Notes: a model not told the origin generated them from the letters alone. DNA of 64,000 nucleotides from Glossina fuscipes (GCF_014805625.2 NW_023998464.1:6518611-6582610); one strand, 5' to 3'. Positions 32,936-44,399 are shown, counted from the stretch's first letter. Made by a program: numbers and translations.

Positions 32936-33503
32936 TTTAATTTAATGTCAGCTAAAGATGCTCGTCTTTCAAACACAAAAGAGGTTATAAGAGGGGCGAA
33001 ACAGATTAAGCCTGGGAAAATGTTTTTATAAAAAAATAAGAGTTTTGCGTCAGGGAGAAATAAAATTCTTCTCAAAACGTAAATATTTAGATGCGTTGTG
33101 TGTATTTTTGGGCAACTACTCCAGCATTAACGTGCTTTTTTACGTTTGGTGTTTCCGTATGGATGAGAAGCTCTCCTCTAGCCACTACCACTTATGCAAG
33201 TGTTGCCCTAATAAATTTACTTATAGGGCCATTGAATGCATTTCCATGGGTCTTGAATGGCTTGGTTGAATCGTGGATCTCTATAAAACGTGTTCAGAAA
33301 TTAATTGATGTAAGATCTTTCAATTATAAAATGATATTATGCATGGAATTTGTATTCTTTTTTATAACACAGTTACCGGATTTGGACTTCGGTTCTTATT
33401 ACGAGTTAAAGTTGTTAAAGATAATTTCGCCATTGATCTGGCGAATGAATCTCCTGTAATTTTGCAATTAAAAAATGCTACTTTTGAATATGATAGCAAC
33501 TAA
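32936..33503 (+). pseudogene. Abcc10: ABCC10/MRP7-type ABC transporter pseudogene fragment
   Basis: Across frames the strand reads LMSAKDARLSNTKEVIRGAK, QIK, then WENVFIKKIRVLRQGEIKFF, SKRKYLDALCV, YFWATTPALTCFFTFGVSVW, TTTYASVALINLLIGPLNAF, PWVLNGLVESWISIKRVQKL. A spliceable intron follows (33310-33372, GTAAGA...CACAG), then LPDLDFGSYYEL and SPVILQLKNATFEYD. This is the end of the first transmembrane domain and the lead-in to nucleotide-binding domain 1 of an ABCC (MRP) exporter, closest in memory to ABCC10. There are frameshifts near 32995 (1 base lost), 33100 (2 bases lost) and 33410, and a stop at 33501. The Walker A motif and the rest of the gene are absent. The kept intron shows DNA-level origin. 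Confidence 0.85.
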
Positions 33504-34632
33504 AGCGTTTTATAATCAAAAAGTATGATGCATTAGGAATTGGGGAAGAAACCCTGACTTCAATGAAAATCAATTACTTCAATTTTGCTACAACTAGTCT
33601 CTTGACGCCGTTATTTGTTATACTACATACATGTGTATATATATATAAGTATGTATATATAATATAAATATATTTATTTATGTATATGTGTACACGTTTA
33701 AAGAGAAAAAAAAGAAGAATAGCAAATATCATATATAAATTAATATGGCGGCAAACATACATTATCACCCATCCTCAATCTCTTGGTGCGCCCAGTGACA
33801 TTTATGTCTTCAAAACAGTCTCTATGAGTATTTATTCGATCAGAACCAATCTCCATAGGAAGACGGGCTGACGTTGTTTTGGTTGTTATCACGGGGACCA
33901 CCAAAAAAAATTAGAACGAAAAAAATAAAAAAGTTTAATATATATTGCTTTTTAATTTTTTTCTCAGTTTCTTCTTCTTTCTTCTCTCCCTTTCTTCCTT
34001 TAAATTTTTTTAAAACAATTTGGTTACTTTCTTAAAACTCTTTTCCTTTTTTTTCGCTCCCTCCTTCTTTTTTTTAAAGTTATTTTCCTAAAATTTTTTT
34101 TTTTTTTAATAACACCAGTAAAACAGACATGTTGTATAAAGTGTGAATGTTAAGCGAATAGAAAGGTCAAACTAAAGGAACGAAATTCTGTACCACAACA
34201 GCACAGCAGCAGTAATACTTTTGCCTTCAATAATCGAAGATTTTTCTTCTTCATTCTCCATCGAACCTAAACGGAAAAGGTGAAAAAGCAAAGATACGAC
34301 AATTGCAATAAGAAACCAATAGCCACGAGCAACATCAAAACTCTAACAACGATTAAAATTGAAAAGGTTGATACAATGACTGCAACATATATATATATCT
34401 GAGCTTCAAACGAACATAAGCTAAATATGGTTTATTAAATTATTTATATTATATTAAATTTTATATATTATATTAAATATTATATATATTATAAGTTAAT
34501 TCGAATTAATTTACGTTTACGAGTGGAATGCTTTTGAAGGGAAACAATAAATTCTACAGATAATTTCTTCAACTTTCCTTCTGGTATGACTTTTTTTGTA
34601 ATTGGCGTTTGTTTTGTTTCCATATTCGTTGT
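33504..34632. other. non-coding stretch with microsatellites and pyrimidine tract
   Basis: TA-rich microsatellites lie at about 33636-33690 and 34425-34500. A long T/C-rich tract with TTTTCTT/CCTT runs covers about 33945-34110. No coding sequence is supported. Confidence 0.6.
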
Positions 34633-34830
34633 CTAAAGCTCCTCTTCCTTTTCTTTGCGTCTAATCTCACGGATTAGCGTAAACTACGTCGTCGATAAAA
34701 AGCCTTAAAGCCGCCGCCGTCTCAAAAAGTGGACAACCGAATTGATTGGGTAGATTTTTAACTTTCCCGGTGGAAGCTCTTCTTAAAGCCTCCAAATCAC
34801 TTTTATTCGCTATTAATACCAATGATGTAT
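34633..34830 (-). pseudogene. RERG/RASL12-type small GTPase, C-terminal exon fragment
   Basis: On the minus strand, after an AG acceptor at 34832-34831, the frame reads TSLVLIANKSDLEALRRAST, GKVKNLPNQFGCPLFETAAA, LRLFIDDV. One frame change later it reads FTLIREIRRKEKEEEL and a stop. NKSD is the G4 guanine-specificity motif (NKxD) and ETAAA the G5 motif (ETSA) of Ras-like GTPases. The basic C-terminus without a CAAX box suits the RERG/RASL group. The N-terminal G1-G3 region is absent. One frameshift separates the two blocks. It is joined through an intron-like spacer to the unrelated CYFIP exon upstream. Confidence 0.75.
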
Positions 34831-34899
34831 CTTATATAGGTTAGATATAATTAATATAGTATAGAAAATTAATATAACTGTTAAAAGACTAAGACTTAC

Positions 34900-35278
<379 letters not shown>

Positions 35279-35637
35279 TCTTTCCATGCCGTTCCACCTA
35301 ACTGGATAAGATTTTGTGTTAACGGATCGGTGCTTACATTATTGTATAAACCGCGATCTTGTAAATGATTAACATTTACTACCAAAATTCGACGAATAGC
35401 ATCAAGACCCAACATTAATACTATCGGTTTTAGCCAAGAACCGATAAATGGTGCTTGTCCACTATAGACGGTGTAGAAACGTCGCAAAACATCAGCTATA
35501 TTTAGTTTACTTCCAATACTTGGGTTTAGCATCAGTATATCACGATATTTCCAACAACTGAAAGCTGCTTTCACTACTAAATAGAGAATTGTTGTCGAAC
35601 CCAAAAGGGTGAGCATTAAAAATTGTGGCAAATTCAT
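35279..35637 (-). pseudogene. cytochrome P450 N-terminal fragment (CYP6-like), fused to CYFIP piece
   Basis: From ATG 35637 the minus strand encodes a hydrophobic anchor (LMLTLLGSTTILYLVVKAAF, residues 7-26), then IADVLRRFYTVYSGQAPFIG, IVLMLGLDAIRRILV, HLQDRGLYNNVSTDPLTQNL, IQLGGTAWKE. This matches the membrane anchor and first 120 residues of insect CYP3-clan P450s (DRG-Y and DPL motifs, then W-LR). Immediately after WKE the frame continues without a stop into CYFIP sequence, producing a 155-codon open chimera. The heme-binding region and I-helix are absent. The typical PPGP hinge is not visible, and part of the segment after the anchor appears deleted. Confidence 0.8.
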
Positions 35638-35984
35638 TATTCGTCTCTTTTTGCAGTGCAGAATTGTTATCTATTTATATACCGTGAAGGAAAGGAGATT
35701 TTTTTTCCAAATAATACTGAGGATTTCTTTATATCAATTATCTGGAGTTTACTAAATTTGCCATGTTGCTGGTACAACCTCAACGACAATTTTCGAAATG
35801 AGACTCCAACTTTGTCAATAACAATACTGCAAAATAGATAAGTTATGCCCATAATATAAGTAAAAGAATGGGAGTGAATGGAAGAAAAAAATAATTTCCA
35901 AAAATTCTCAAATATATGTAGATTTTTAGCTTCTGCGCCAAATTTTCAGGTTGGTTTTGTCAATGTTTTTTGGCTTATTTATTC
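35638..35984. other. unassigned spacer between P450 and Cap-D2 fragments
   Basis: Both strands carry 60-72 codon frames (35623-35841 plus, 35667-35852 minus) without a motif I recognise. They may be further gene scraps. Confidence 0.35.
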
Positions 35985-36465
35985 CTCAGCAGTAGCACCT
36001 ACTAAGTCTTCGTCAGGCTGTAAAAAAGAAGCATCTTATAATTATTCTTACTTTTCATTTCCATTTTTTTGGAAACTAACCTTCTGCTGTTGGCTGCCGC
36101 GCTTGTTAAACGCTTCAACGATTAGGTGGCTGGCTTTTCTTCTATTTACACTCTGTTAACTCTTGGCGGTGTTTCATGTTATTGTAAACATCTATGTCAA
36201 GAAATATCATTTCTTTCAATGCCATATAACCAATTACGGAAATGAAGTGCGTTAAAAGGAACTCCGTCATTTTCAATTTAGACGCTTTGTTGCCATATTT
36301 GTACAACATTAGCTCCAACATGCGCTAGTATATCGTTAATGTGCATTTTGTAATGGGCATTGCATTAAATTATACAATTGCATCAGAAATTTACCGCGTT
36401 TAACGCCCCAATCAGGATATTCGCTGCTATGTTCTGGTGACGACTCATCTTGTGTCTTAATCTGA
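35985..36465 (-). pseudogene. Cap-D2: condensin subunit Cap-D2 (NCAPD2) pseudogene fragments
   Basis: The minus strand gives three pieces in order. The first (36463-36360) is IKTQDESSPEHSSEYPDWGV, KRGKFLMQLYNLMQCPLQN. The second (36320-36150) is MLELMLYKYGNKASKLKMTE, FLLTHFISVIGYMALKEMIF, LDIDVYNNMKHRQELTE. The third (about 36130-35990) is AFNKRGSQQQ with a GTTAGT donor, a short intron ending TTTTTTACAG, then PDEDLVGATAEE and TAA. The last motif is a conserved signature of NCAPD2, and the long helices fit its HEAT-repeat solenoid. Large internal deletions, stops and frameshifts are present. The intron is retained. Cap-D2 belongs to condensin I, which compacts mitotic chromosomes. Confidence 0.72.
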
Positions 36466-36547
36466 AATTAAATAGAAATAAATAACTAAATTATAAATGC
36501 CAATCAGTTAAGATAAATTCAAATTCACCATTGGAATATAGCGAATA

Positions 36548-36962
36548 TTGCGAGGAGGGGTAAGTTGGCAGACGGAGGATCTGACGCGTGGAGGACTCTA
36601 CTCCTTAGAAGTATGTGACATTCGCAGCCTTTTCCTCCCTAAAGTTTTTTCCAGGCAGCAGCATAAATATGACGAGGGGGGAATACTTCCCCATCGAGGT
36701 TGTCAGCCACAAACTGCTCTTGGTTTCTTGCTGCGAGTTTGTAGCTTATTTTGTCGAGGAGAAAGTAATTATTTTTGGGCCTGGATCCGCCACACCAACT
36801 CGACAATTGGAACTTCATCAGTCGATCTTCCAGCTCCATTACATCTGGTGACGACCGGGTCCTCATTCTAAAGCCGAGTGCCATGTTATAGAAGAACCTC
36901 TCCAAGAGATCCTGGCTTACCCGGTGTGCCGCGATGGTTGTGCTAGGGTAAGCTCTCAGTAG
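36548..36962 (-). other. unidentified coding-like segment, possibly retroelement gag
   Basis: This GC-richer segment is open on both strands (107 codons plus from 36548; 88 codons minus to 36905, open further upstream to 36962). The minus frame reads ADLLRAYPSTTIAAHRVSQD, LLERFFYNMALGFRM, then DISYKL-type helices. The L.AYP...R..Q..L..FF..AL pattern is reminiscent of LTR-retrotransposon Gag. The plus frame has no recognisable pattern. I cannot name it with confidence. Confidence 0.3.
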
Positions 36963-37023
36963 GTCTGCAATTATCCATTTAAAATTTTTTTGTGGTTTAC
37001 CGTATATCCACCGGTATATAGTC

Positions 37024-37132
37024 CGCCCTTAACGTACACCAAAAAAAATTACACCAAAAAAACCTATACCAAAAAAACTTAGACCAAACAATCATATACA
37101 CCAAAAAAACGTATACCAAAAATTTATTTACA
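37024..37132 (+). repeat. ACACCAAAAA-type degenerate tandem repeat, locus 2
   Basis: tacaccaaaaaaa / tataccaaaaaaac / tagaccaaacaatc words repeat about seven times. This is the same core as at 9856-9990. It abuts the thymidylate kinase fragment. Confidence 0.8.
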
Positions 37133-37230
37133 CCTAATTTACGTTTCTGGAGAAACTCATGCAATAGACGCGATTGTGTCGATTTGCCAGTGCGATCATA
37201 TCCTTCAAGTACAATAAAAGCCCCTTGTTT
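37133..37230 (-). pseudogene. thymidylate kinase (dTMP kinase) N-terminal exon fragment
   Basis: The minus strand reads KQGAFIVLEGYDRTGKSTQS then RLLHEFLQKRKLG. GxDRxGKST is the P-loop of eukaryotic dTMP kinases (LEGxDRxGKSTQ signature), which phosphorylate dTMP to dTDP. It lies at the start of that protein. The fragment ends where the ACACCAAAAA repeat begins, and no lid or DR(Y/F) region follows, so only about 33 codons survive. Confidence 0.85.
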
Positions 37231-37672
37231 ACTGGCTGAGATCGTACCAATGCCGTTTTATTTCTTTCTTTTTTTTTTTTTATTAATTTAAGACAGCTGT
37301 AGGAAACATTTGCCTTACAGGCATGAAAAGAGAATGAATAATTTGAAGATAGATTGTCGATCAGAATGCTTAGAAATTCGTTGGTTCTCAAACAAACATA
37401 TGACCTCTTTATGACCTCTTTCTACCAACTTACATCTAAATTCGTTATGTAAACCGGCGAACAACGCTCTTAGACCCTTTCAATAATTTTTCTTATTTTG
37501 TTTCTTACATCCAAAATGTCACGTTTTTATAATTTAAAGGATTCTTTGACTTCGTTACACATCATGTTGTCGTTGTGAACAGTTTTACTGCACTTTTGTC
37601 TCCAGAGTCTGTGTAGTATTTGCACAAAATACATGTTGTTAATGCCGTCATGAATAAATAACGCAGCTGTAC
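37231..37672. other. unassigned stretch up to the assembly gap
   Basis: Minus-strand frames are coding-like but unidentified (for example FAGLHNEFRCKLVERGHKEV near 37470-37400). They are too short and broken for assignment. Confidence 0.35.
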
Positions 37673-37772
37673 NNNNNNNNNNNNNNNNNNNNNNNNNNNN
37701 NNNNNNNNNNNNNNNNNNNNNNNNNNNNNNNNNNNNNNNNNNNNNNNNNNNNNNNNNNNNNNNNNNNNNNNN
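37673..37772. other. assembly gap (100 N)
   Basis: One hundred undetermined bases are probably a nominal scaffold gap. Linkage between the gene-fragment array and the sequence to the right depends on scaffolding. Confidence 0.99.
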
Positions 37773-37936
37773 CGTCATAATTTTTAAACAAAGTCCTCGC
37801 TAAATTCCCTGTTGAAAGGCAAAGCACAGAGTCGCTTATAATAAATAAATGGTTAAAAGCCCAACTTAACAACTTAAATGTTAACGCTAATCAGCTATGT
37901 TAAACGCGCAACTTAACAACGTGAATAACGGATATA

Positions 37937-38148
37937 CATGCAAAACAAATGAGAACGAATATACGCTTATTTTATAAAGGGACGCAATGCATGCAAAACA
38001 AATGAGAACGAATATACGCTTATTTTATAAAGGGGCGCAATACATGCAAAACACATGAGAACGAATATACGCTTATTTTATAAAGGGGCGCAATACATGC
38101 AAAACAAATGAGAACGAATATACGCTTATTTTATAAAGGGGCGCAATA
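37937..38148 (+). repeat. 53-bp minisatellite family, locus 4 (4 units)
   Basis: catgcaaaacaaatgagaac starts at 37937, 37990, 38043 and 38096, an exact 53-bp period with few substitutions. Each unit continues with gaatatacgcttattttata and aagggg(c/a)cgcaata. It is the largest array of a family also present at 8434, 12808 and 13775. Confidence 0.97.
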
Positions 38149-38150
38149 TA

Positions 38151-38337
38151 CATTACGTAGAAAATTTGTGCAGAAGTCAGAAATCAAAAGAAAGAAGTTT
38201 ACTTACAGAAATTTCAAATCATTGAAAAACAAATACAGGGAACAAGATCGCGAAGGAAGACCTTCAGGTGATATAAAAGCAATTTCTTTAAATTTCCAAT
38301 ATAAATTGCTGTACTATTCGGTCATCGAATATCCATA
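38151..38337 (+). other. coding-like segment immediately after the minisatellite
   Basis: The frame leaves the repeat and reads QKSEIKRKKFTYRNFKSLKN, KYREQDREGRPSGDIKAISL before ordinary sequence and a stop at 38336. Highly basic, complex composition suggests another captured exon. Not recognised. Confidence 0.3.
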
Positions 38338-38679
38338 AAGGTTATACAAACAGCAATCTGAATATAACAAAATATTATGATTATTATAATTTTAGACTAA
38401 TGAAATAAATTCTTAGACTAAAAAAAAAACATTGAAACTGTAGGAAAATTCGAAAAACATTTTTCTCTTTATATGCCCTACATTATTCAGAATAAATGAA
38501 GTTTATGCGAACAGATCTATATCGTGTTTCTGCCTGCCGTGCGTTGTTGTTGTGTTCAATATACAAGTTCGCAACTTTTAATATATTTTGACAGCATTTT
38601 CTACGTTGATATCATGTTAATTAAATCGAATCATTTCCATAACCGTTCCTCACATCATGCCCCTATTTCGCTTACTCGG

Positions 38680-40712
38680 TGGCGAGGCACAGATTTAACT
38701 CCCTCAACCGCCAGTATTACTGCAGATACCCTCAGTTCATTAAATCCGCTCTGTTTGCTAATCCTAAATGCTTTTTTTAAATTTCTTAACTCTAAAAGAA
38801 AAATTTCCACATATCCCTCTCATGTTTCTTTTAATGGCTCTGATTCCTCGGATGATTTTGAAATCTCAAATCTGTTAGCTGAGTATTTCCGACGAAACTT
38901 TTCGATTGCTAATTTCGATTTATCAGCAAAGTACCCATATCCTATAACTAACTCGGTTTCAATTCCTAACTTGGTTATTTCGGAAGATGACGTTTTTAAT
39001 GAGTTGAGTTCTCTAAAATATAGTTGTGCGCAAGGACCTGATGGAATTCCATCATGTGTACTTAAATCTTGCGCTGTCGAGTTATGTGGTGTGATCTCAA
39101 ACATTTTTAACCTGTCCTTGAATTTAGGTGTTTTCCCTTCGTGTTGGGAGAGTAGTCTCCTTATTTCTATCCACAAAAGTGGAAGTAGACAATTTGTTGA
39201 GAACTATAGAGGCACAGCCAAGCTGAGTGTCTTGCCTAAGTTGTTTGAGCGAATTGTGACTGAGCATTTGGCCTTTGCCATTAATTCGTATATTTCTCCG
39301 CACCAGCACGGCTTTCGGAAAAGGCGATCTACAGTCACCAACTTGTTAGAGTTGACTTGTCATGTTTCCAAGGCTTTTTCTAGTGCGTCTCTCGCACAGA
39401 TATTATATACACTGATTTAAGCAAAGCTTTTGATATGGTTAACCATAGACTACTTATCTTTAAAATCCAAGCCTCTGGCTTACCTTTCTTCTTAGTGGAA
39501 TGGTTAAGCTCTTATCTGCACAATAGAACCTTCAGGGTTTTGTTTAACTTCATCACCTCGGATGAAATCTCCGTTATGTCCGGCGTACCTCAAGGAAGTC
39601 ACTTAGGTCCCATTTTATTTAGTTTATACATTAACGATCTTCCATCGTTGGTTAATTCCAGCCAGATCTTAATGTATGCTGATGATGTGAAACTGTTTTC
39701 TTCCTTCTCTGTTCAACTTCAAAGTGACTTAGATAATTTTGTTGCATGGTGCTCTTTGAATCTTCTGAAACTAAATCTGAGTAAATGTAAGAAGCTTTCT
39801 TTCTCAAAAAGGAAATCGTTCATTCGTTCATGGGTTTAGGCGTTCTATTTGATTATAGGTTACGTTTCAATTTGCATATTGAGCTCTCGTTAACCAAACC
39901 TAGGTCCGCGCTTGGTTTTAGAAAGAGGTGGTCCGGAGAGTTTGATTATATTACGAAAAGGCTTTACATGTGTTTGGTTAGACCTATACTTGTGTATGCC
40001 TCTATTGTATGGTTTCCTTCATATAGGTGCTACGTAGATTCAATTAAATCTGTTCAAAAGCAATTCTTGCTGTTTGCCGTTAGGAATTTGGGTTGGGACC
40101 CGATTGCCCCTCTTCCACCCTAGGAATATAGGTTGCTTCTGTTATCCTTACCGTCACTCGAGAAACGTAGATTTGTTCTTGGCGTTTCCTTCGTAATCAA
40201 ATTAGTAGCTTCTCTAGGCACTTCATCTTGATAAAGCTTAGTCAATGCAAATATAATTGCGAACTGTTTAACTCGCTCAGAGTTGTATGGAAGAACCTAA
40301 ATGACGTCTATCACTTATTCTCATTAACGGACTCTTTAAAGTCCATTAAAGTAAAATTGCTTAATACGCGCGATTTACGTATGTCATACTTGAACTAACT
40401 TTTAACGTTAAAAAGTTATTATGCGTCGAAAGTTAATTGTTGTTAACTATTATCGTTTGCCAAGCTTATGCATCTTAGCGATGGCTTAGGGGTTCACTTG
40501 CAATTTGGTCCTGTACCGGTTGTGGGTGTGGCTCTTTGCTAGTTGTGTGCATGCTTTTTTTCTTTTTTCTTCTTATTTGTTTTATTGTACTTATACTAAG
40601 TTTTATTATTAATTAGTTTAAGATTTACTTTGAGAGTCAATTGAACTCGACTACCATATTGTTTTAGTTGAGTTTCTTGTATAAGTGAAATTAATAAATA
40701 TATAAATAAAAA
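38680..40712 (+). mobile_element. CR1/jockey-type non-LTR retrotransposon family B, copy 1
   Basis: The remnant spans the linker (SKRKISTYPSHVSFNGSDSS, 38790-38850) and RT blocks. The RT reads LSSLKYSCAQGPDGIPSCVL, CWESSLLISIHKSGSRQFVE, PHQHGFRKRRSTVTNL, then, in a shifted frame after about 39385, TDLSKAFDMVNHRLL, MSGVPQGSHLGPILFSLYIN and LMYADDVKLFSS. The thumb is RLYMCLVRPILVYASIVWFP, IKSVQKQFLLFAVRNLGWDP. No RNase H follows. The 3' UTR runs to an AATAAATA-type tail near 40700. The YADD catalytic motif is intact, but frameshifts at about 39385 and 39835 and stops after 40121 make it inactive. 5' truncated: no endonuclease domain. Confidence 0.9.
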
Positions 40713-40734
40713 AAGGCTAGACTTAAAGCGGAGA

Positions 40735-41430
40735 TTTTTTCAAATTTGGGACCCAATTGCCTCTCTTCCCCCCTATGAAAATGGATTGCTTCTATTATCC
40801 GTCACTTGAGAAACGTCCCTAAATGCCTCTCTAGGCACTTAGGCACCACTATCGTGGTTAAGCTTAGTCAATGTAAATGTAATTATGAGCTGATTAACCC
40901 GCTCAGAGTTGTTTGCAGAAACCTAAATAATGTCTATCATTTATTCTCATTATCAGACTGTTTAAAGTCTATTAAAGCAAGTTTGCTTAATATGCGCGAT
41001 TTACCTATGTCGTGTTTAAGGTAACATTTCATTCTTAATATCCCATTTTTTACCAAATATAATATTGTGTTGTTAACATGTTGGTTGCCAAGCTTATGAA
41101 TATATGCAACCCATTAGGGGCTCAGTTGGAACCTGGATCTGTTCTTGTTGCGGGTGTACTTCTGTGATAGCTGTGTACATGCGTTTTTTCTTTTTTTTCT
41201 GTCTTCTTATTTATTTATACATGAATTATTATTTTTAACTTTTTAATTTATTTTTAAACTTACTTTGTTATTATTATTGTTCTTTTTTTCCTTTTTGTAT
41301 TGTATACTAGTTTTAAAACAATTACTATAAGATTTTCTATTAAGATGCACTGAATTCGACTGTAATTTTCTGTAATTTTCTTTAGTTGAATTCCATATAT
41401 AAATGGGTAAATAAATAAATAAATAAATAT
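40735..41430 (+). mobile_element. LINE family B, copy 2 (3' end only)
   Basis: It starts at the GWDPI-equivalent sequence (tttgggacccaattgcctct) and continues through the C-terminal coding end (VVKLSQCKCNYELINPLRVV, RNLNNVYHLFSLSDCLKSIK) and the 3' UTR, to an AAATAAATAAATAAATA tail at 41410-41430. It begins about 25 bp after the tail of copy 1, so the two are arranged head to tail. Confidence 0.88.
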
Positions 41431-42036
41431 ATATCATGTCCTTATAATGTCCTGTATTTAAAATTGGGCACATCTGGAAAAGTTTAATGCTGTGTATGTT
41501 TATTTATAATGGTATGTTTAGTGGTTTTCTAGACAAATATCAGTGATTATTGCCTCCCAAAAAGTGTATTTTTCCCTTTGCCGTATAAACTTCCGTTCTT
41601 TCTGTCCCTGTCTACTAACTAGCGAAACTACAGCCATGGTTGACTCTAATTTGGCAGTATAAGGAGACTTAAGAGATGAAGAATAGGTGGAAGATATTGT
41701 TCTTTCCGGTTCATTACCGCCAATGAAATACCACTAACCTCGATTGCGTGTGCATTCTAAAATCAAAGTGTGCTTGTAGATGCGCACGACGGTTACAGCA
41801 GTCCAAACTTCTAAACACTATGAAACACAAAAGTGTTTTTGAAAGCACTCACTGATTTTAAAATGAGGGTCAACGTGTTAATCTAAAGAATATATCGAAG
41901 TAACCATAGATACGAAAAATACTTATTCCGTTATGTTTATAACATTCCTTTGCGAATAATCATGAGGAATTCGCAGTCTTTTTAAGAAAAATTTTCAGAG
42001 CTGCGTGTAAATATTTGAAACATTGTAATTTTCCGA
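41431..42036. other. non-coding stretch downstream of NFS1
   Basis: No supported gene is present. It separates the LINE pair from the 3' end of the minus-strand NFS1. Confidence 0.5.
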
Positions 42037-42042
42037 TTTATT
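42037..42042 (-). promoter_or_regulatory. candidate polyadenylation signal of NFS1
   Basis: The minus-strand AATAAA lies 114 bp downstream of the NFS1 stop codon. Confidence 0.55.
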
Positions 42043-42155
42043 GTATTTTTTATGTATATTAAGATTAGAGCTTTACATTAGCAATCTATACTAAAACTAC
42101 AACAATTGCGATCTGTTTATGAAAATCGTCTTTTGTTTAAAAATCACATTGCGAA

Positions 42156-43849
42156 TTAATGTTGAGACCATTGTATGGACTTTAAATCGATACCTTCCTG
42201 CACCATTTCCCAGAGAGGAGACATTTCTCTAAGCCGCTCAACATGTTTTATGCATTTATCAGCAGTGTAATCAACTTCCTCGATTGTGGTAAATCGTCCA
42301 ATACCAAATCTAATAGTTTTCTTTAGTGAATGATGAATATTTAAGCAATGCTTCTACTTACCTTATAGAACTGTGTGCTAAATCCTCATCTGCACCTATG
42401 GCACGCAGTACGTATGAAGGCTCTAACGAAGCTGAAGTACATGCTGAACCTGATGACAAAGCTACGTCTTTGAGAGCCATTAATAGAGATTCGCCTTCTA
42501 CGTACGCAAACGATAGATTTAAGCAACCATTATAGGTCTGCTCCGGATCGCCGTTACGTATAACTTGTGGTAACGCTTGTGTAAGACGATCCAATAAACG
42601 TTTAGATAAAAAATCTATCCATTTGCTATCGTATTCCATTTCCTGTTGAGCTAATTCGGCTGCGGAACCCAAGCCTACAGCTAAAGGGGCTGGCACAGTT
42701 CCACTACGTAAGCCTCTTTCTTGCCCACCACCACTTTGTACAGGCTCAAGACGTACCCTAGGACGTCGCCTTACATACAAAGCCCCCACGCCTTTTGGAC
42801 CATAAATTTTGTGGCCCGAAATTGACATAAGGTCAATATTCATATCATTAACGTTAATAGGAATTTTTCCAACAGCTTGGGCGGCATCTGTATGAAAGAA
42901 TACTTTCTTTGAACGGCAAAGCTTACCGATTTCGGCGACTGGTTGTTTAACACCTGCCGACGTAAAAATATTATAAACCACAAAACAGAATTTAAGACGC
43001 ATTTCTTACCAATTTCATTGTTGACAGTCATCACGGATACTAAAGTGGTATCGGGTGTGAGAGCTTTTTCCATCTGTTGCATATCAATAATACCATTTGG
43101 CTCTACAGGTAAATAAGTAACGCGAAAGCCCTCATTTTCAAGGGCACGACAGGAATCTAAAACACACTTGTGCTCGGTTTGAGTAGTTATAACGTGTTTC
43201 TTTTTAGTGCCGTAAAATCTAAACAATCGGACACGAATTCTTTATTTTATTCATGAATATCGGTACAAAGGAGCTTAACTATTACCTGGCTACACCTTTA
43301 ACGGCTATGTTATTGGATTCTGTTGCTCCAGAAGTAAATATAATTTCTTTGGGATCGGCTCCGATAAGTTGTGCAACCTGTTCACGAGCTTTCTCAACAG
43401 CACGCTCACTTTCCCAGCCGTACGCATGTGTGCGCGAATGGGGATTACCATAAAAATTTGTTAAGTAAGGTAACATTGCATCCAAGACCCGCGGATCCTA
43501 AACACAAACAACGTTTATTACTAGAAAAACTGATTACATTTTGAGACAATATACCAAGGGCGTGGTGGCTTGAGCGTCTAGATATAAAGGTCTGCCTTGT
43601 ATATTTTCGGCTTTAATATTAAATCGTACTCTTTTTCGCCGAAATTCTGAAAAAGGTATCAAAAGTGTTTTTTAAAGACTAAAAATCATATTGGGCCTTT
43701 ATACCTTCTGAGGGCGATTGCTTTTCCACGGGTTCTATATCTTGTTGTTGTTGTGTCGAGGAATGTCTTAAACCGGACGAAAGCAGCTGAACTTGAAAAA
43801 CCTTATTTGGTTTCAAAAACTTATTTAATTTTTCATATATTCTTAACAT
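42156..43849 (-). CDS. Nfs1: cysteine desulfurase NFS1, mitochondrial
   Basis: Six exons on the minus strand: 43849..43705, 43646..43555, 43497..43286, 43218..43010, 42953..42362 and 42309..42156. All are bounded by GT/AG, and the reading phase is kept, giving 467 residues. NFS1 is the PLP enzyme that takes sulfur from cysteine for Fe-S cluster assembly with ISCU, ISD11, ACP and frataxin in the mitochondrial matrix. Family blocks are [75 protein letters not shown] and [15 protein letters not shown] (PLP lysine in GHK). [20 protein letters not shown] carries the catalytic-loop cysteine, and the protein ends [18 protein letters not shown]. The first ~50 residues are basic and hydroxylated with QQQQ, as in a mitochondrial presequence. 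Introns are 51-67 bp. No disabling change was found. Length is close to the human protein. Confidence 0.97.
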
Positions 43850-44395
43850 TTTCGCAAAGTAAAACTTTTGTTTGTGGTTAATAACTTATAATAAAAAATA
43901 TTTCGTAATTTAATTTCGTCAATCCTTAAGTTTAGCAACGCATATATTCAAAACAAAAAAACTGCAACAGCTGTTATCAACAAGAATGTAATCAAACATA
44001 TAATCAGCGAAAGCATAAGAAGTTATTTAAAACCTTACGATATTTCACACACTAATGCCCAGTTAGACAATTAGTTAACGTAAACTGCTATTTTAACGCT
44101 ATTTATTGCGCTATTTATAAGATGAAATCATAGTTAAGCTATTCTGACTTAAACGTACTTACTAATAGAAAACTGAACTCTATATTTTATAGAAAATGCG
44201 TGGTTGAGGTTTTAAACACAACTTTGTGTCATTCTGGTTTTAGGAGTTAACAAGTCGCAAGTGACAACTCGATTAAAAGCCGCGCTGCCGTATTATTTTA
44301 TATGAAAAAATAAACAGATCCTCTTCTTCTTAAATTTTTAGGGAGTCAAATGTTAGGCGCTTAAACTGAAACATTCGCTCTACTTTCCTAAATTC
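43850..44395. other. NFS1 5' flank
   Basis: AT-rich upstream sequence of NFS1. I cannot assign a core promoter element. No other gene is seen. Confidence 0.5.
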
Positions 44396-44399
44396 AATG

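Noticed and set aside
37527..37872. Open frames of 74-83 codons on the minus strand
   Set aside because: They run through the 100-N gap, so most residues are undetermined.
37937..38148. Regular 53-bp repeats resembling a CRISPR array
   Set aside because: Units follow each other without unique spacers, there are no cas genes, and the host is a eukaryote. It is a minisatellite.
42326..43453. Plus-strand frames of 66-69 codons
   Set aside because: Antisense shadows of NFS1 exons.
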